From Georgenia sp. M64 (GTDB taxonomy: Bacteria > Actinomycetota > Actinomycetes > Actinomycetales > Actinomycetaceae): 64,000 bases of DNA. Positions 18,404-27,832 of this stretch are shown piece by piece. Where the stretch lies: positions 3,816,599-3,880,598 of the forward strand of contig NZ_CP145809.1 of the NCBI RefSeq assembly GCF_038049925.1. The letters run 5' to 3'. Under the pieces are notes generated by a model. The model ran no database searches. It had not been told where the DNA came from and saw only the letters and a program-made list of their open reading frames with translations. Position 1 is the stretch's first letter. Each line of letters starts with the position of its first letter. Made by a program: the position numbers and the translations under genes.

Positions 18404-18685
18404 CTACAGCCCCGAGCCGAGCCGCCGGGCGGAACGCTCGCGCTGGCGGGCCGAGCGCATGCGGCGCAGCCGCTTGACGAGCATCGGGTCGGCCGCGAGA
18501 GCGGCCTCGGAGTCCAGGAGCTGGTTGAGCACCTGGTAGTAGCGGGTGGCAGTCATGTCGAACAGGTCGCGGATCGCCGTCTCCTTGGCGCCGGCGTACT
18601 TCCACCACTGCCGCTCGAAGGCGAGGATCTCCTGCTCGGTCTCGCTGAGGGCGTCGGTGACCTCGTTCGCCCGGGCTGCCGTCAC
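18404..18685 (-). CDS. DUF3263 domain protein
   Basis: A 93-aa protein of the DUF3263 family, seen throughout actinobacteria. The core is LSETEQEILAFERQWWKYAG followed by KETAIRDLFDMTATRYYQVLNQLLD, predicted helical and resembling a helix-turn-helix. The basic C-terminus (RLRRMRSARQRERSARR) suits nucleic-acid binding. GTG start with GGAGGAAC 4 bp upstream. It precedes the LytR_C gene, a conserved neighbour in mycobacteria too, so a regulatory or co-functional role is plausible but unproven. Confidence 0.88.
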   Translation of the reverse strand: MTAARANEVTDALSETEQEILAFERQWWKYAGAKETAIRDLFDMTATRYYQVLNQLLDSEAALAADPMLVKRLRRMRSARQRERSARRLGSGL

Positions 18686-18801
18686 GGCGTTCCTCCTCGC
18701 TGGGACCTCTCGGGCCGGCCGCGCCGACCACCGTGGCCATGCTAGAGCAGCGAACGACACGCATGTCATTCCTCAGCGCGTCGCGTCGGCGCGTCGACCG
18801 G

Positions 18802-21117
18802 TCACCGGCCGGCCGGCACCCCCCGTCGCGCCGGGACCGCGGCCCGCCACCACGAGGTCCGGGTGAGCGTTGCCGCGTCGAGCGCCTCCAGCGCGCCCGC
18901 GACCGACCGGCGCCGGTCGAGCGCCTCGGCAGGCAGCCAGACCTCCGCGCCCGGGTGCAGCGGCAGGATCCGCACGCTCACCCGGTCACGCTCGGCGCCC
19001 GGCAGCACGTCGAGGTCGACGTCCCACGGCGAGCCGTCCCAGAAGCGGTCGGCGACGACGTCGTCGTCGACGATGAGCTGCGCGACGTCACCCGCCCACA
19101 CCAGCCGGAGGACGCGCCGGTCCTCCCCGCGCGACGCCGTCCCCACGTCGGTGAGCCGGTAGCGCGCCGCGAGGTCGGTGAGCCTCTCCTGCGCCGGCGC
19201 CGAGGCCCGGCCCTGCGACCGGCCGTAACCGGGCGGCACCTCGCCGGGCCTGCGCTCGAGAACCACCCGTACCTCCCGCGGCGGGCGCGGCTGCCCCTCG
19301 CACCGCACGGGCAGGGACTCCCAGCCCTCGCCGAGGACGCGGACACGGGGCTCGACCGCCGCGCGGACGACGACGTCGCCGCCCTCGACCCACACCGGGT
19401 CCGCGCACAGCGTCACGAGCGGCCGCGCGTCGGCCTGCAGGACCCACACGTCGTCGGCGTCCTCGGCCGCGACGACCACCACGCGCGCCCGTGCACCGTC
19501 CAGCTCGACCTCGAGGGTCCCGCCCGGGCGCGCCCGGTGGACCCCGGGCGCCCGCTCCGCGAGCGCGCCGGAGACCACCGCGGCCGGGTCGAGGCACACG
19601 TCGACGTCGACGCCGCGCTCGGCGACGAGCACGAGCGTCGACGGGTCGGCCAGCGTCAGGGCGGACGCGGTCGCCCAGCCCACACGGATCCCGCCCACGT
19701 CCAGCCCGAACGGCCAGCGGGCGAGCGTCCCGGCCGGGACGTCGAACGGGCCGACGCGCAACCGGCCACCGGGCAGGTCGAGGGCGAGGACGACCCCGTG
19801 CAGGTCGGGCAGCGGCACGTGGGGCTGGTGCCAGCTGATCACGACGAAGCCGCTCGTCCCGTCCCCGCGCACCGCCCACCGCAGGGTCCGTGAGTCCTCG
19901 ACGCCCTTCGGGAGGACGTCGGGCAGGCTCGAGCGCATGCCCACCAGCTGCGGGCCGAAGGCCCGGAGGAACGCGTGCTGGCGGCGCAGCGGCGCGTGGC
20001 TGGGCCCGAGGAGGCCGGCGGAGCCGATCGCGGCGTGGAAGTCGTAGTCGAGCCGGGGCAGGTCGTTGGGGTAGCCGGTCGCGTGGGACTCCTGGACCGC
20101 CGGGCCGGCGGGGTTCGTCCCGCCCGCGTACATGTAGTACCCCTGCCACGCCGATCCCGCCGCGATCTTGGTGTTGGCGACCGCGGCGATGTCGGCCCCC
20201 GTCGGGACGGGGCGGCGGTGGTAGGTGGTGGCCATGCCGCCGCCGAGCTCGCACGTCGCCGGCGGGAACGACTCGTCCAGCTTCCGGGGACTCACCTCCT
20301 CCGCGGCGACGCCCCGGACGTCGGCGCCGACCCCGGGGTCGTCCCACTCGTGCGAGACGAGGTAGTGCGACCGGAACGTGGGGTCCCAGGGTGCGTGGGC
20401 GTCGACCCAGAAGCCGTCGCCGTAGCCGGACCAGAGCGGGAGGACCTCCTCGGGCGGCAGCAGCGCGCCGCCCCACGCCGTCGCGGTCCACAGGGGGGCG
20501 CGCAGGCCGACCGAGCGGGCCATGGACTTCAGCGTGAGGAGGTGGTCCGGCTGGTCGTAGAGCTCGTTCTCCACCTGCACGGCGAGCACGGGACCGCCGG
20601 GGGCGCACAGCGCGGCGAGCTGCTCGCCCAGCGCCTCGAACCAGGGCCGGACGAGGGCGAGGTAGCCGGCGTCGTCGGTCCGGTGCCGCACCGGCGCGTC
20701 CTGCACCCAGTCGGGGAACCCGCCGTTGCGCACCTCGCCGTGGCACCACGGGCCGATGCGCAGGACGACGGCGAGGCCGAGCTCGTGGCAGAGGCGGACG
20801 AACGCGGCGACGTCGAGGTCCCCGTCGAAGCGCGGCGGGCCCGGGTCGCCCTGGTGGTGGATCCAGATGAGGTAGGTGGAGACGACGTCGACCCCGCCGG
20901 CCCGCATGAGGAGCAGGCGCTCGCGCCACCGCGCGCGCGGGACCCGTGAGTAGTGGATCTCGCCCGAGACGGGCACCCAGCCGACGCCGTCGCGGGCCAG
21001 GCCGCGGGCCGTCACCGTCAGGCGGGGGTCGGCGTCGGGGGCACCGGCCATCGCGGGGACGACGGGCGGACCCTGCCAGCCCTCGTGCCGGACCACCAGG
21101 ACGTCGTCGTCACGCAC
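18802..21117 (-). CDS. Beta-galactosidase, GH35 family
   Basis: A 771-aa GH35-type glycosidase. The TIM barrel begins with [19 protein letters not shown], the typical GH35 entry motif. The acid/base glutamate is in VQVENELYD and the nucleophile region in CELGGGM. C-terminal beta-sandwich domains follow. No signal peptide, so it probably cleaves imported galactosides in the cytoplasm. Start chosen at a GTG with GGGAGGGG 6 bp upstream; the reading frame extends about 790 bp further upstream, but that part is antisense to ung and not protein-like. No dedicated transporter is next to it. It has the classic residues but the natural sugar is unknown. Confidence 0.88.
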   Translation of the reverse strand: MRDDDVLVVRHEGWQGPPVVPAMAGAPDADPRLTVTARGLARDGVGWVPVSGEIHYSRVPRARWRERLLLMRAGGVDVVSTYLIWIHHQGDPGPPRFDGDLDVAAFVRLCHELGLAVVLRIGPWCHGEVRNGGFPDWVQDAPVRHRTDDAGYLALVRPWFEALGEQLAALCAPGGPVLAVQVENELYDQPDHLLTLKSMARSVGLRAPLWTATAWGGALLPPEEVLPLWSGYGDGFWVDAHAPWDPTFRSHYLVSHEWDDPGVGADVRGVAAEEVSPRKLDESFPPATCELGGGMATTYHRRPVPTGADIAAVANTKIAAGSAWQGYYMYAGGTNPAGPAVQESHATGYPNDLPRLDYDFHAAIGSAGLLGPSHAPLRRQHAFLRAFGPQLVGMRSSLPDVLPKGVEDSRTLRWAVRGDGTSGFVVISWHQPHVPLPDLHGVVLALDLPGGRLRVGPFDVPAGTLARWPFGLDVGGIRVGWATASALTLADPSTLVLVAERGVDVDVCLDPAAVVSGALAERAPGVHRARPGGTLEVELDGARARVVVVAAEDADDVWVLQADARPLVTLCADPVWVEGGDVVVRAAVEPRVRVLGEGWESLPVRCEGQPRPPREVRVVLERRPGEVPPGYGRSQGRASAPAQERLTDLAARYRLTDVGTASRGEDRRVLRLVWAGDVAQLIVDDDVVADRFWDGSPWDVDLDVLPGAERDRVSVRILPLHPGAEVWLPAEALDRRRSVAGALEALDAATLTRTSWWRAAVPARRGVPAGR

Positions 21118-21183
21118 GCCGGACCCCTCCCACCGCTGCCGGGGGACATCCCACCACACCGGAGCGCCGGTAGCCTCGTCGCG

Positions 21184-21852
21184 ATGAGCCCCCTCCCCGT
21201 CGACCCGGCGTGGGCCGACGCCCTCTCCCCGGTCGAGCCGCGCATCCACGCCCTGGGCGAGTTCCTCCGCGGCGAGCTCGCGGCCGGTCACGGCTACCTG
21301 CCCGCGGGGCCGGACGTCCTGCGGGCCTTCACCTACCCCATGGCGGACGTGCGCGTCCTCGTCGTCGGCCAGGACCCCTACCCCACCCCGGGGCACCCCA
21401 TGGGGCTGTCGTTCTCCGTCCAGCCGCACGTGCGGCCGGTCCCCCGCTCGCTGCGGAACATCTACCGCGAGCTCCACGACGACCTGGGGGTTCCCGCTCC
21501 CGACGACGGCGACCTCACCCCCTGGGCGAGGCACGGCGTCATGCTGCTCAACCGTGTCCTCACCGTGCGCCCGGGCACGCCCGCCTCGCACCGGGGGCGC
21601 GGCTGGGAGGAGGTGACCGAGCACGCCATCCGGGCGCTCGTGGCCCGGGGCACCCCGCTCGTGGCGATCCTGTGGGGCCGCGACGCCGCCACGCTCAAGC
21701 CGGTCCTCGGCGACACCCCGGTCGTGGAGTCGGCGCACCCGAGCCCGCTGTCCGCCTCCCGCGGCTTCTTCGGCTCCCGGCCGTTCTCGAGGGCCAACGC
21801 GCTGCTCGCGGAGCTCGGGGCCGAGCCGGTGGACTGGTCGCTCGCCGGCTGA
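21184..21852 (+). CDS. ung: Uracil-DNA glycosylase, family 1
   Basis: A 222-aa DNA repair enzyme that excises uracil arising from cytosine deamination, an important task in a GC-rich genome. Catalytic water-activating motif [18 protein letters not shown]; the aromatic/proline loop; [18 protein letters not shown], the DNA-intercalating and catalytic-His motif. Length is normal. The ATG follows 66 bp after the divergent GH35 start. Monocistronic. Confidence 0.97.
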   Translation: MSPLPVDPAWADALSPVEPRIHALGEFLRGELAAGHGYLPAGPDVLRAFTYPMADVRVLVVGQDPYPTPGHPMGLSFSVQPHVRPVPRSLRNIYRELHDDLGVPAPDDGDLTPWARHGVMLLNRVLTVRPGTPASHRGRGWEEVTEHAIRALVARGTPLVAILWGRDAATLKPVLGDTPVVESAHPSPLSASRGFFGSRPFSRANALLAELGAEPVDWSLAG

Positions 21853-21962
21853 CCGCGGTGCCCGCCACGCGCGGTCGTGTCGCACGCTCGCGGGGTCGCG
21901 GGGCATCATGAGTACCGGGGGGTCACACCGACCGTCGGGCCGGCCCCCTCGAGGAGGAGACC

Positions 21963-22226
21963 ATGGGAACCCCGGAGACGACGCGCGAGCCCGGGTGGCG
22001 CCCGGAGCTGGTCAACGACGCCCTCGTGCACCGCGGTCTCGTGCGGCCCGAGGAGCACGGCGACCACCCGGTCCGTGACCTCCTCAAGGGCGGTCGTGCC
22101 GCAGGCGCCCCCCGCACCGACGCCGAGAGCTACGGACGGGACTCCGAGCTCGTGGGAGCCGGTCCGGACGACGAGGACGAGTTCGTCCACGGCGACTCCG
22201 GCCAGGACTCGGGCTCGATCATCTGA
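21963..22226 (+). CDS. Small acidic hypothetical protein
   Basis: An 87-aa protein without recognised domain. It is hydrophilic and acidic, with a C-terminal stretch rich in Asp/Glu/Ser and no membrane segment or signal peptide. A strong GAGGAGGAG box lies 4-12 bp before the ATG, so translation is likely. RPEEHGDHPVRDLLKGGRAAG in the middle is the only segment that looks structured. It is the last gene before tRNA-Thr and is followed by a hairpin. Function unknown. Confidence 0.7.
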   Translation: MGTPETTREPGWRPELVNDALVHRGLVRPEEHGDHPVRDLLKGGRAAGAPRTDAESYGRDSELVGAGPDDEDEFVHGDSGQDSGSII

Positions 22227-22265
22227 CCGGCTCCTCCTGACGTCCGCCGCTCCACGGGCGGCTCT

Positions 22266-22292
22266 CCCGGACCGTCGGACGGACGGCCCGGG
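22266..22292. terminator. Possible terminator hairpin
   Basis: An 11-bp stem with one A-C mismatch (cccggaccgtc / gacggcccggg) and a 5-base loop, 40 bp after the small acidic protein and 23 bp beyond the tRNA-Thr 3' end on the other strand, where it could stop both. No T tract. Confidence 0.4.
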
Positions 22293-22314
22293 TCTCCGGT
22301 CGTCCGGCCTGCTG

Positions 22315-22390
22315 TGGAGCCGCCTGTCGGAATCGAACCGACGACCGTCCGCTTACAAGGCGGGTGCTCTACCAGCTGAGCTAAGGCGGC
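22315..22390 (-). tRNA. tRNA-Thr (anticodon UGU)
   Basis: A complete cloverleaf on the minus strand: acceptor GCCGCCT/AGGCGGC, D-arm GCTC-AGCTGGTAGA-GAGC, anticodon loop CTTGTAA (anticodon UGU, reading ACA), and T-arm with GGTTCGATTCC. The 3' CCA is encoded (22315-22317). Confidence 0.95.
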
Positions 22391-22451
22391 GGGGCGGGCA
22401 GCAGTCTGCCACGAGCGGCAGGCCCGGGCCGAGCCGGCCACCCCCGTGCCG

Positions 22452-23261
22452 TCACTCCCCGGTGACCGCCTCGACGAGGGCGCCGGGCGTGTTCCACTCC
22501 TGGAAGACCTCGCCGTCGACCAGCACGGTCGGGGTCCCGGTGAACCCGTCCCGGCTGAACTGCTCGGTGGTCGCCGAGACCCACTCGGTGAAGCGGCCCT
22601 CGGCGATGGAGTCGGCCACGTCCTGGGGGACACCGGACTCGACGGCCGCCGCGGCGATGTCCTCGTCGGTGGGCTCGACGCCGCCACCGGACTCGCTCGC
22701 CCCGGCGTCGACGGCCTCGGCCCACAGCGCGAACAGGGCGGCGTGGAAGTCGGCGAAGGCCTCGGGAGCCGCGTCCGCGACGACGGCCGCCGCCTGGGCG
22801 GACCGGCCCGAGTAGCCCGAGAACTCCCCGGTCCGGTCGAGGATCGCCACGGGGTGGAACACGACCGTCGCGTCGCCGGCGGTCACCATCTCCTCGACGT
22901 CACCGGCGTTGATCTCCTCGAACATCGCGCAGAAGCTGCAGGTGTAGTCGAGGTAGACGTCGAGCACCGGGGCACCCTCGTTGGCCGTGCCGGCGACGAG
23001 GTCCGAGCCGAGCGAGATGCCGCCGTCCTCCACCGAGACGTTGGCCGGCACGGTCTCCACGTTCTCGGCGACGGGCTTCGAGCCCTGGCTGATGATCACG
23101 TAGAGGGCGATGGCGACGACCACCATGAGGGCGATGACACCGCCGATGAGGATGTTCCGGTTGCGGCGGTCACGCCGGGCCTGCGCCTCGCGCAGCTGCT
23201 TGGCCTGCTCGCGGGCGGCCTCGCGACGCTCGGCCTTGGTGGGGTTGGGGTTGCTCGGCAT
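22452..23261 (-). CDS. Membrane-anchored DsbA-like thioredoxin-domain protein
   Basis: The 269-aa protein has a charged cytoplasmic N-terminus (about 35 residues), one transmembrane helix (NILIGGVIALMVVVAIALYV) and an external thioredoxin/DsbA domain. The active site is CSFC (C108, C111) in LDYTCSFCAMFEE, followed by a helical insert and cis-Pro region TGTPTVLVDG. It should oxidise or isomerise disulfides in exported proteins, like actinobacterial DsbA (MDB) family proteins. ATG start with AGGAAG upstream. No VKOR or DsbB partner is adjacent. It could share a transcript with the kinase gene upstream, across 164 bp of repeats. Confidence 0.88.
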   Translation of the reverse strand: MPSNPNPTKAERREAAREQAKQLREAQARRDRRNRNILIGGVIALMVVVAIALYVIISQGSKPVAENVETVPANVSVEDGGISLGSDLVAGTANEGAPVLDVYLDYTCSFCAMFEEINAGDVEEMVTAGDATVVFHPVAILDRTGEFSGYSGRSAQAAAVVADAAPEAFADFHAALFALWAEAVDAGASESGGGVEPTDEDIAAAAVESGVPQDVADSIAEGRFTEWVSATTEQFSRDGFTGTPTVLVDGEVFQEWNTPGALVEAVTGE

Positions 23262-23288
23262 GACTCTTCCTGTCCCTGGGTCCGGTGC

Positions 23289-23318
23289 GGCGACGGCGAC
23301 GGTGACGGCGACGGCGAC
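23289..23318. repeat. GGCGAC hexamer repeat (5 units)
   Basis: Five tandem hexamers, GGCGAC except one GGTGAC, lie between 28 and 57 bp upstream of the DsbA-like gene, in the zone where its promoter or leader should be. Confidence 0.75.
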
Positions 23319-23366
23319 GGCGCACCTGACAAGGGTAGGGCGCGCAGCGCCCCGCTCGTGCGGGAC

Positions 23367-23422
23367 CGGTGGTGGTCGGGCGGTGGTGGTCGGGCGGTGG
23401 TGGTCGGGCGGTGGTGGTCGGG
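23367..23422. repeat. 14-bp tandem repeat, four perfect units
   Basis: Four identical copies of cggtggtggtcggg end 3 bp before the stop codon of the kinase gene, in the 164-bp kinase-dsbA gap. On the transcribed (minus) strand the unit is cccgaccaccaccg. The copy number could vary by slippage. Confidence 0.92.
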
Positions 23423-23425
23423 TGG

Positions 23426-25180
23426 TCACAGGGGCCAGGGGGGCTCCGGCAGCGGCGCCCAGCTCGGCGACGGCGGCGCGAGCAGCACCACCGCCACGAC
23501 CGCCGCGACGACGACGAGGACCAGCACGGCCAGCAGCGCCCGGAAGCCGGCCGTCGGTGTGAGCACGTCGACGGCCGCGCGGGCGCCCTCGCGCGCGGGC
23601 AGGGTCGTCGGCGTGAGCCAGGCCACGCCCAGGGCCGCGGCCGCCGCGCCCCACAGGACCACCGGCGCGGTGAGGCGCGGGTCCCCCACCGAGATCCCGA
23701 CCCACCAGGCGGCGGCGCCGGCGAGGAGGCCGAGCACGAGGCCGGGCACGACGGAGAGGAGCCCGCGCAGGAGGTGCCAGGGCACCCCGGCGAGCATCCG
23801 GGCGTCGTCGCCGGGCCGCGGGCCGCGGCGCAGCCGGGCGGTGCGGCGCGAGCGCCCGGCCCATCCGGCGGTGGCGGAGAGGACGAGCGCGACGGCCGCG
23901 ACGAGGACGAAGACACCGGGGTAGGAGGTCGCGATGGCGGCCACGCCCAGCCCGACGACGCCGACGAGCAGGCTGCGCCGCCGCGGCGGCACGGCCCACC
24001 GGGGAACGGCGGGCGGGCCCTCCGGGGTCCAGGTGCCGCCCTCCGGCGGCGCCCACCGCTGGTGAGCCGGGGGCGCGCCGGGGCCGACCGGGCCCGGCCG
24101 GACCTGCGGCTCAGGCGCGGCCCCCCGCCAGGCCTGCTGCTCGGCGGGCCGGCCCGGCCCGTCCTCCCGTCGCGGCGCCGGCGAGATGCCCGGGGGGTAC
24201 ACGGGCGCGGTCGCCGGCTCCGCGGCGCGGGGCAGGGCGCGGGTGGCCGGCCCGGACCCGGCGGCGTCCGGCAGCGTCCGGGTGCGCCACGCCTCGGGGT
24301 CACCGGGGGCGGCGTCGCCCGGACCGCTCCGCGGATCGTCGTGGCCGCTCCGCGGCGCGGCCAGGACGCGGGTCAGCGCGGTCGACCCCCGCCCGTCGAG
24401 GGCGGCCAGGACGTCGTCGGGGCCGAGCCGGTCCGCGGGCCGCGCGGCGAGGGCCGCCGTGAGGGCGCGGGCGGTGCCGTCGGGCAGCCCGGCGGTGTCC
24501 ACCTGACCGGTGGCGACCCGGGCGAGCACGGCGTCGGTCGGGCCCCGGCCGAAGGGGGGCCGGCCCGTCGCGGCGAAGACCAGCACCGCCGCCCACCCCC
24601 ACCAGTCGCACCCGGGCCCGGGCTCCGCACCGGCGATGATCTCGGGGTCGAGGTAGCCCGGGGTGCCCGTCACCATCCCGGTCTGGGTGAGGCGGGCGTC
24701 GTCGGCGACCTGCGCGATGCCGAAGTCGATGACGACCGGCCCGGTGTCGCTCATCATGACGTTGCCCGGCTTGAGGTCGCGGTGGACCACCCCGACCGCG
24801 TGGATCGAGCGCAGGGCGTCGGCCAGGCCGTGCGCGAGGACCGAGAGCTCCTCGGCGTCGAAGGGGCCGTCGTGCGCGACGTCCTCCTCGAGGGTGGGCC
24901 CCTCGACGAGCTCGGTGACGACGAACGCCTCGGCGTCCTCCACCTCGGCGTCCAGGACCCTCGCCACCCCGGCGTCCCGCACCCGGTGGAGGAGGGCGAC
25001 CTCACGCGCCAGTCGCCGGCGCGCCTGCGGGTCGGCGCCGATGTGGGGGTGCAGGAGCTTGATCGCCACGTGCCGGCCCTCGCCGTCCACGGCCTCGTGG
25101 ACGGTGCCCATCCCGCCGGCGCCGAGCGTGCGCACGAGCCGGTAGCCGCCCACCGTGCGCCCGGAGGCCTGCGCCGTCAT
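23426..25180 (-). CDS. Serine/threonine protein kinase with C-terminal membrane region
   Basis: A 584-aa Hanks-type kinase. Domain residues 13-270: Gly-rich loop GAGGMG, ATP-binding K41 (AIKLL), catalytic loop HRDLKPGN (D135), DFG (152-154) and activation segment ending GTPGYLDPE. A Pro/Ala/Gly-rich linker (about 280-400) follows. The last 180 residues contain about five hydrophobic helices, so the kinase is anchored by several membrane segments rather than one plus PASTA repeats. It is therefore not a PknB orthologue. The ATG start gives the usual N-terminal length before the Gly loop. No phosphatase or FHA gene is adjacent; signal and targets unknown. Confidence 0.9.
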   Translation of the reverse strand: MTAQASGRTVGGYRLVRTLGAGGMGTVHEAVDGEGRHVAIKLLHPHIGADPQARRRLAREVALLHRVRDAGVARVLDAEVEDAEAFVVTELVEGPTLEEDVAHDGPFDAEELSVLAHGLADALRSIHAVGVVHRDLKPGNVMMSDTGPVVIDFGIAQVADDARLTQTGMVTGTPGYLDPEIIAGAEPGPGCDWWGWAAVLVFAATGRPPFGRGPTDAVLARVATGQVDTAGLPDGTARALTAALAARPADRLGPDDVLAALDGRGSTALTRVLAAPRSGHDDPRSGPGDAAPGDPEAWRTRTLPDAAGSGPATRALPRAAEPATAPVYPPGISPAPRREDGPGRPAEQQAWRGAAPEPQVRPGPVGPGAPPAHQRWAPPEGGTWTPEGPPAVPRWAVPPRRRSLLVGVVGLGVAAIATSYPGVFVLVAAVALVLSATAGWAGRSRRTARLRRGPRPGDDARMLAGVPWHLLRGLLSVVPGLVLGLLAGAAAWWVGISVGDPRLTAPVVLWGAAAAALGVAWLTPTTLPAREGARAAVDVLTPTAGFRALLAVLVLVVVAAVVAVVLLAPPSPSWAPLPEPPWPL

Positions 25181-25343
25181 GGGTCCAACGTACCCAGCCG
25201 GCCCGTGCGGCCGGTCCGTCACCGGCCGGCCGGGCACCCGCTGCGCCCGGCCGCGCGCGGCACGGGCCCTCGCCCCACCGGGCACGTCACCACGGGCACG
25301 GATACGGTGGGTCGGAAGTCGACCAGGGAGCTGTGAGTCACCA

Positions 25344-26771
25344 ATGCCGGCCGGAGAGCATGAGTTCGTCGTCGTCGCGAACCGACTGCCCGTGGACATC
25401 ACCGTCGAGCCGGACGGTGGGCTGCGCACCGAGCGCTCGCCGGGCGGTCTCGTCACGGCCCTGGCGCCGATCATGCGCAAGAACGACGGCGCCTGGGTGG
25501 GCTGGTCGGGCCAGCCGGACTTCACGCACGAGCCGTTCGACGCCGAGGGCATGCGCCTGTGGCCGGTGCCGCTGAGCGAGCGTGAGGTCGCCGAGTACTA
25601 CGAGGGCTTCTCCAACGCCACCCTCTGGCCGCTCTACCACGACGTCATCGTGGCGCCGGAGTACCACCGCAACTGGTGGAACGCGTACGTCTCGATCAAC
25701 CGGCGCTTCGCCGCCGCCGCGGCCGAGGCCGCCGCCCCGGGCGGGACGGTGTGGGTGCACGACTACCAGCTCCAGCTCGTCCCGTCGGTGCTGCGGCTGC
25801 TGCGCCCGGACGTCAAGATCGGGTTCTTCAACCACATCCCGTTCCCGCCGGTCGAGATCTTCGCCCAGCTGCCCTGGCGGCGCCAGGTGGTCGAGGGCCT
25901 CCTCGGGGCCGACCTCGTGGGCTTCCAGCGGCCGGGCGACGCCTCGAACTTCCTCCGCGCCGTCCGCCGGCTCACCGACCTGCAGGTCCGCGGCCCGCAG
26001 GTGACCATCCCCGGCCGCTGGTCGCGCCCGGACCGCCAGGTGCGGGCCCAGGCCTTCCCGATCTCCATCGACGCCGCCTCCTTCGACGAGCTCGCGCGCA
26101 CGCCCGAGGTGCTCGCCCGCGCCGAGGAGATCCGCAGGAACCTCGGCAGCCCGGAGGTCCTGCTCCTGGGTGTGGACCGGCTCGACTACACCAAGGGGAT
26201 CCGCCACCGGCTCAAGGCCTTCGGCGAGCTCCTCGAGGACGGGCAGCTGCGGGTGCCCGAGGCGGCCATGGTCCAGGTGGCCAGCCCGTCCCGGGAGCGG
26301 GTGGAGCAGTATCGCCAGCTGCGCGACGAGGTCGAGGTGACGGTCGGGCGCATCAACGGCGACTTCGGCACCCTGGGGCGCGCCGCCGTGCACTACCTCC
26401 ACCACTCCTACCCGATGGAGGAGATGGCCGCCCTGTACCGGGCCGCCGACGTCATGCTCGTCACCTCCCTGCGCGACGGCATGAACCTCGTCGCCAAGGA
26501 GTACGTCGCGGCCCGCTCGGACCTCGGCGGGGCGCTGGTCCTCAGCGAGTTCACCGGCGCCGCCGACGAGCTCGCCCAGGCCCTGCTCATCAACCCGCAC
26601 GACATCGACGGCACCAAGGCCACCGTCATGCGCGCCATCGGCATGGACCCCCGCGAGGGCCGCCGCCGCATGCGCAGCCTGCGCCGGCGCGTGCTCGAGC
26701 ACGACGTCCAGCGGTGGGCCGACGACTTCCTCGGCTACCTCGCCATGACCGCCCCCACGGAGACCCAGTGA
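25344..26771 (+). CDS. otsA: Trehalose-6-phosphate synthase
   Basis: The 475-aa GT20 enzyme makes trehalose 6-phosphate from a nucleotide-activated glucose and glucose 6-phosphate. Motifs: VVVANRLPVD at the N-terminus, SPGGLVTAL, VHDYQLQLVPSVLR, GFFNHIPFPP, VDRLDYTKGI, and the donor-binding SLRDGMNLVAKEYVA. It overlaps otsB by 4 bp, so the two are translationally coupled. Start ATG at PAGEHEF; AGGGAG lies 13 bp upstream, rather far. It provides the compatible solute trehalose, and in actinobacteria possibly cell-wall glycolipid precursors. Confidence 0.97.
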   Translation: MPAGEHEFVVVANRLPVDITVEPDGGLRTERSPGGLVTALAPIMRKNDGAWVGWSGQPDFTHEPFDAEGMRLWPVPLSEREVAEYYEGFSNATLWPLYHDVIVAPEYHRNWWNAYVSINRRFAAAAAEAAAPGGTVWVHDYQLQLVPSVLRLLRPDVKIGFFNHIPFPPVEIFAQLPWRRQVVEGLLGADLVGFQRPGDASNFLRAVRRLTDLQVRGPQVTIPGRWSRPDRQVRAQAFPISIDAASFDELARTPEVLARAEEIRRNLGSPEVLLLGVDRLDYTKGIRHRLKAFGELLEDGQLRVPEAAMVQVASPSRERVEQYRQLRDEVEVTVGRINGDFGTLGRAAVHYLHHSYPMEEMAALYRAADVMLVTSLRDGMNLVAKEYVAARSDLGGALVLSEFTGAADELAQALLINPHDIDGTKATVMRAIGMDPREGRRRMRSLRRRVLEHDVQRWADDFLGYLAMTAPTETQ

Positions 26772-27697
26772 CCACCGAGCCCGCCCCCACCCCCGACCGC
26801 CCGGACCGCGACGTCCCCCACGGTGAGCGCGCCCCCGACGACGCCGGCGTGCCGGGCCCGGGCGTGGACGCGCCGCTGTTCACCGCCCACCTCGAGGAGG
26901 GGCTCGACGCCGCGCTGCGCGACCTCGCCGGCGCCGGCCGGCTCCTCGTGGCCCTGGACTTCGACGGCGTGCTCGCCCCGATCGTCCTCGACCCGACGGC
27001 GTCGCGGATCCTGCCGGTCTCCGCGCGGGCGCTGGCCGACCTCGCCGTCCTCGACGGCGTCGACGTCGTCCTCGTCTCCGGCCGCAACGCCGCGGACCTC
27101 GCCACGCTCGCCGACGTCCCCGACGGCACCCGGGTCATCGGCAGCCACGGCGCCGAGCTCGGCCGGGTCACGCTCACCCCGGACGGGCGCCGCGGGGTGG
27201 ACGCCGAGGCCCTGAGCCTGAGCGAGGAGCAGGCCGCGCTGCGCGCCGAGCTGTTGCGCGAGACCGAGGAGCTGGCCGCCGCGGTGGAGGGCGCCTGGGT
27301 CCAGGCCAAGCCCGCCGCCGTCGTCCTGCACACCCGCCCCGCCGCCCCGGAGGCCGGCGCCGAGCTCACCCGGCGGGTCCTGGCCGGGCCGGCCGCCCGC
27401 GACGGCGTCCACGTCGTCGTGGGCAAGGAGGTCGTCGAGATGGCCGTCCTCGCGGTGACCAAGGGTGACGCCGTGACCACGCTGCGCTCCGACGTCGGCG
27501 CGGACGCCGTGCTGTACGCCGGGGACGACACCACCGACGAGGACGCCTTCGCCGTCCTGACCGGCGACGACGTCGGGATCAAGGTCGGTGACGGCGAGAC
27601 CCTGGCCGGCTGGCGAGTGGCCGACCCGGAGGAGTTCTCCGCCGTCCTCGTCCGCCTGGTGGAGCTGCGTCAAGAGACCTCCGTCACGCGTTCGTAA
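26768..27697 (+). CDS. otsB: Trehalose-6-phosphate phosphatase
   Basis: A 309-aa HAD-superfamily phosphatase, the second step of trehalose synthesis. After a 40-residue acidic/proline-rich leader, motif I is LDFDGVLAPI (DxDxV rather than the more common DxDGT), motif II is VLVSGRN, and motif IV is YAGDDTTDEDAF. AKPAAVVLHTRP and VHVVVGKEVVEMAV are typical of OtsB. GTG start overlapping the otsA stop. It is 135 bp before the MsiK-type ABC ATPase gene, which might or might not be cotranscribed. Confidence 0.95.
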   Translation: MTTEPAPTPDRPDRDVPHGERAPDDAGVPGPGVDAPLFTAHLEEGLDAALRDLAGAGRLLVALDFDGVLAPIVLDPTASRILPVSARALADLAVLDGVDVVLVSGRNAADLATLADVPDGTRVIGSHGAELGRVTLTPDGRRGVDAEALSLSEEQAALRAELLRETEELAAAVEGAWVQAKPAAVVLHTRPAAPEAGAELTRRVLAGPAARDGVHVVVGKEVVEMAVLAVTKGDAVTTLRSDVGADAVLYAGDDTTDEDAFAVLTGDDVGIKVGDGETLAGWRVADPEEFSAVLVRLVELRQETSVTRS

Positions 27698-27832
27698 CAA
27701 ACCTGTGCAAGGATGACCCCAGCGACGGCCCCTTCCCGGGGGCCGCCCGCTGTGTCAGTGCGGACACGCTCTCGGCACCCTCCACAACGGATCGTCCGGC
27801 ACGTACCTGCCGGTGAAGGGATGTACATCACC

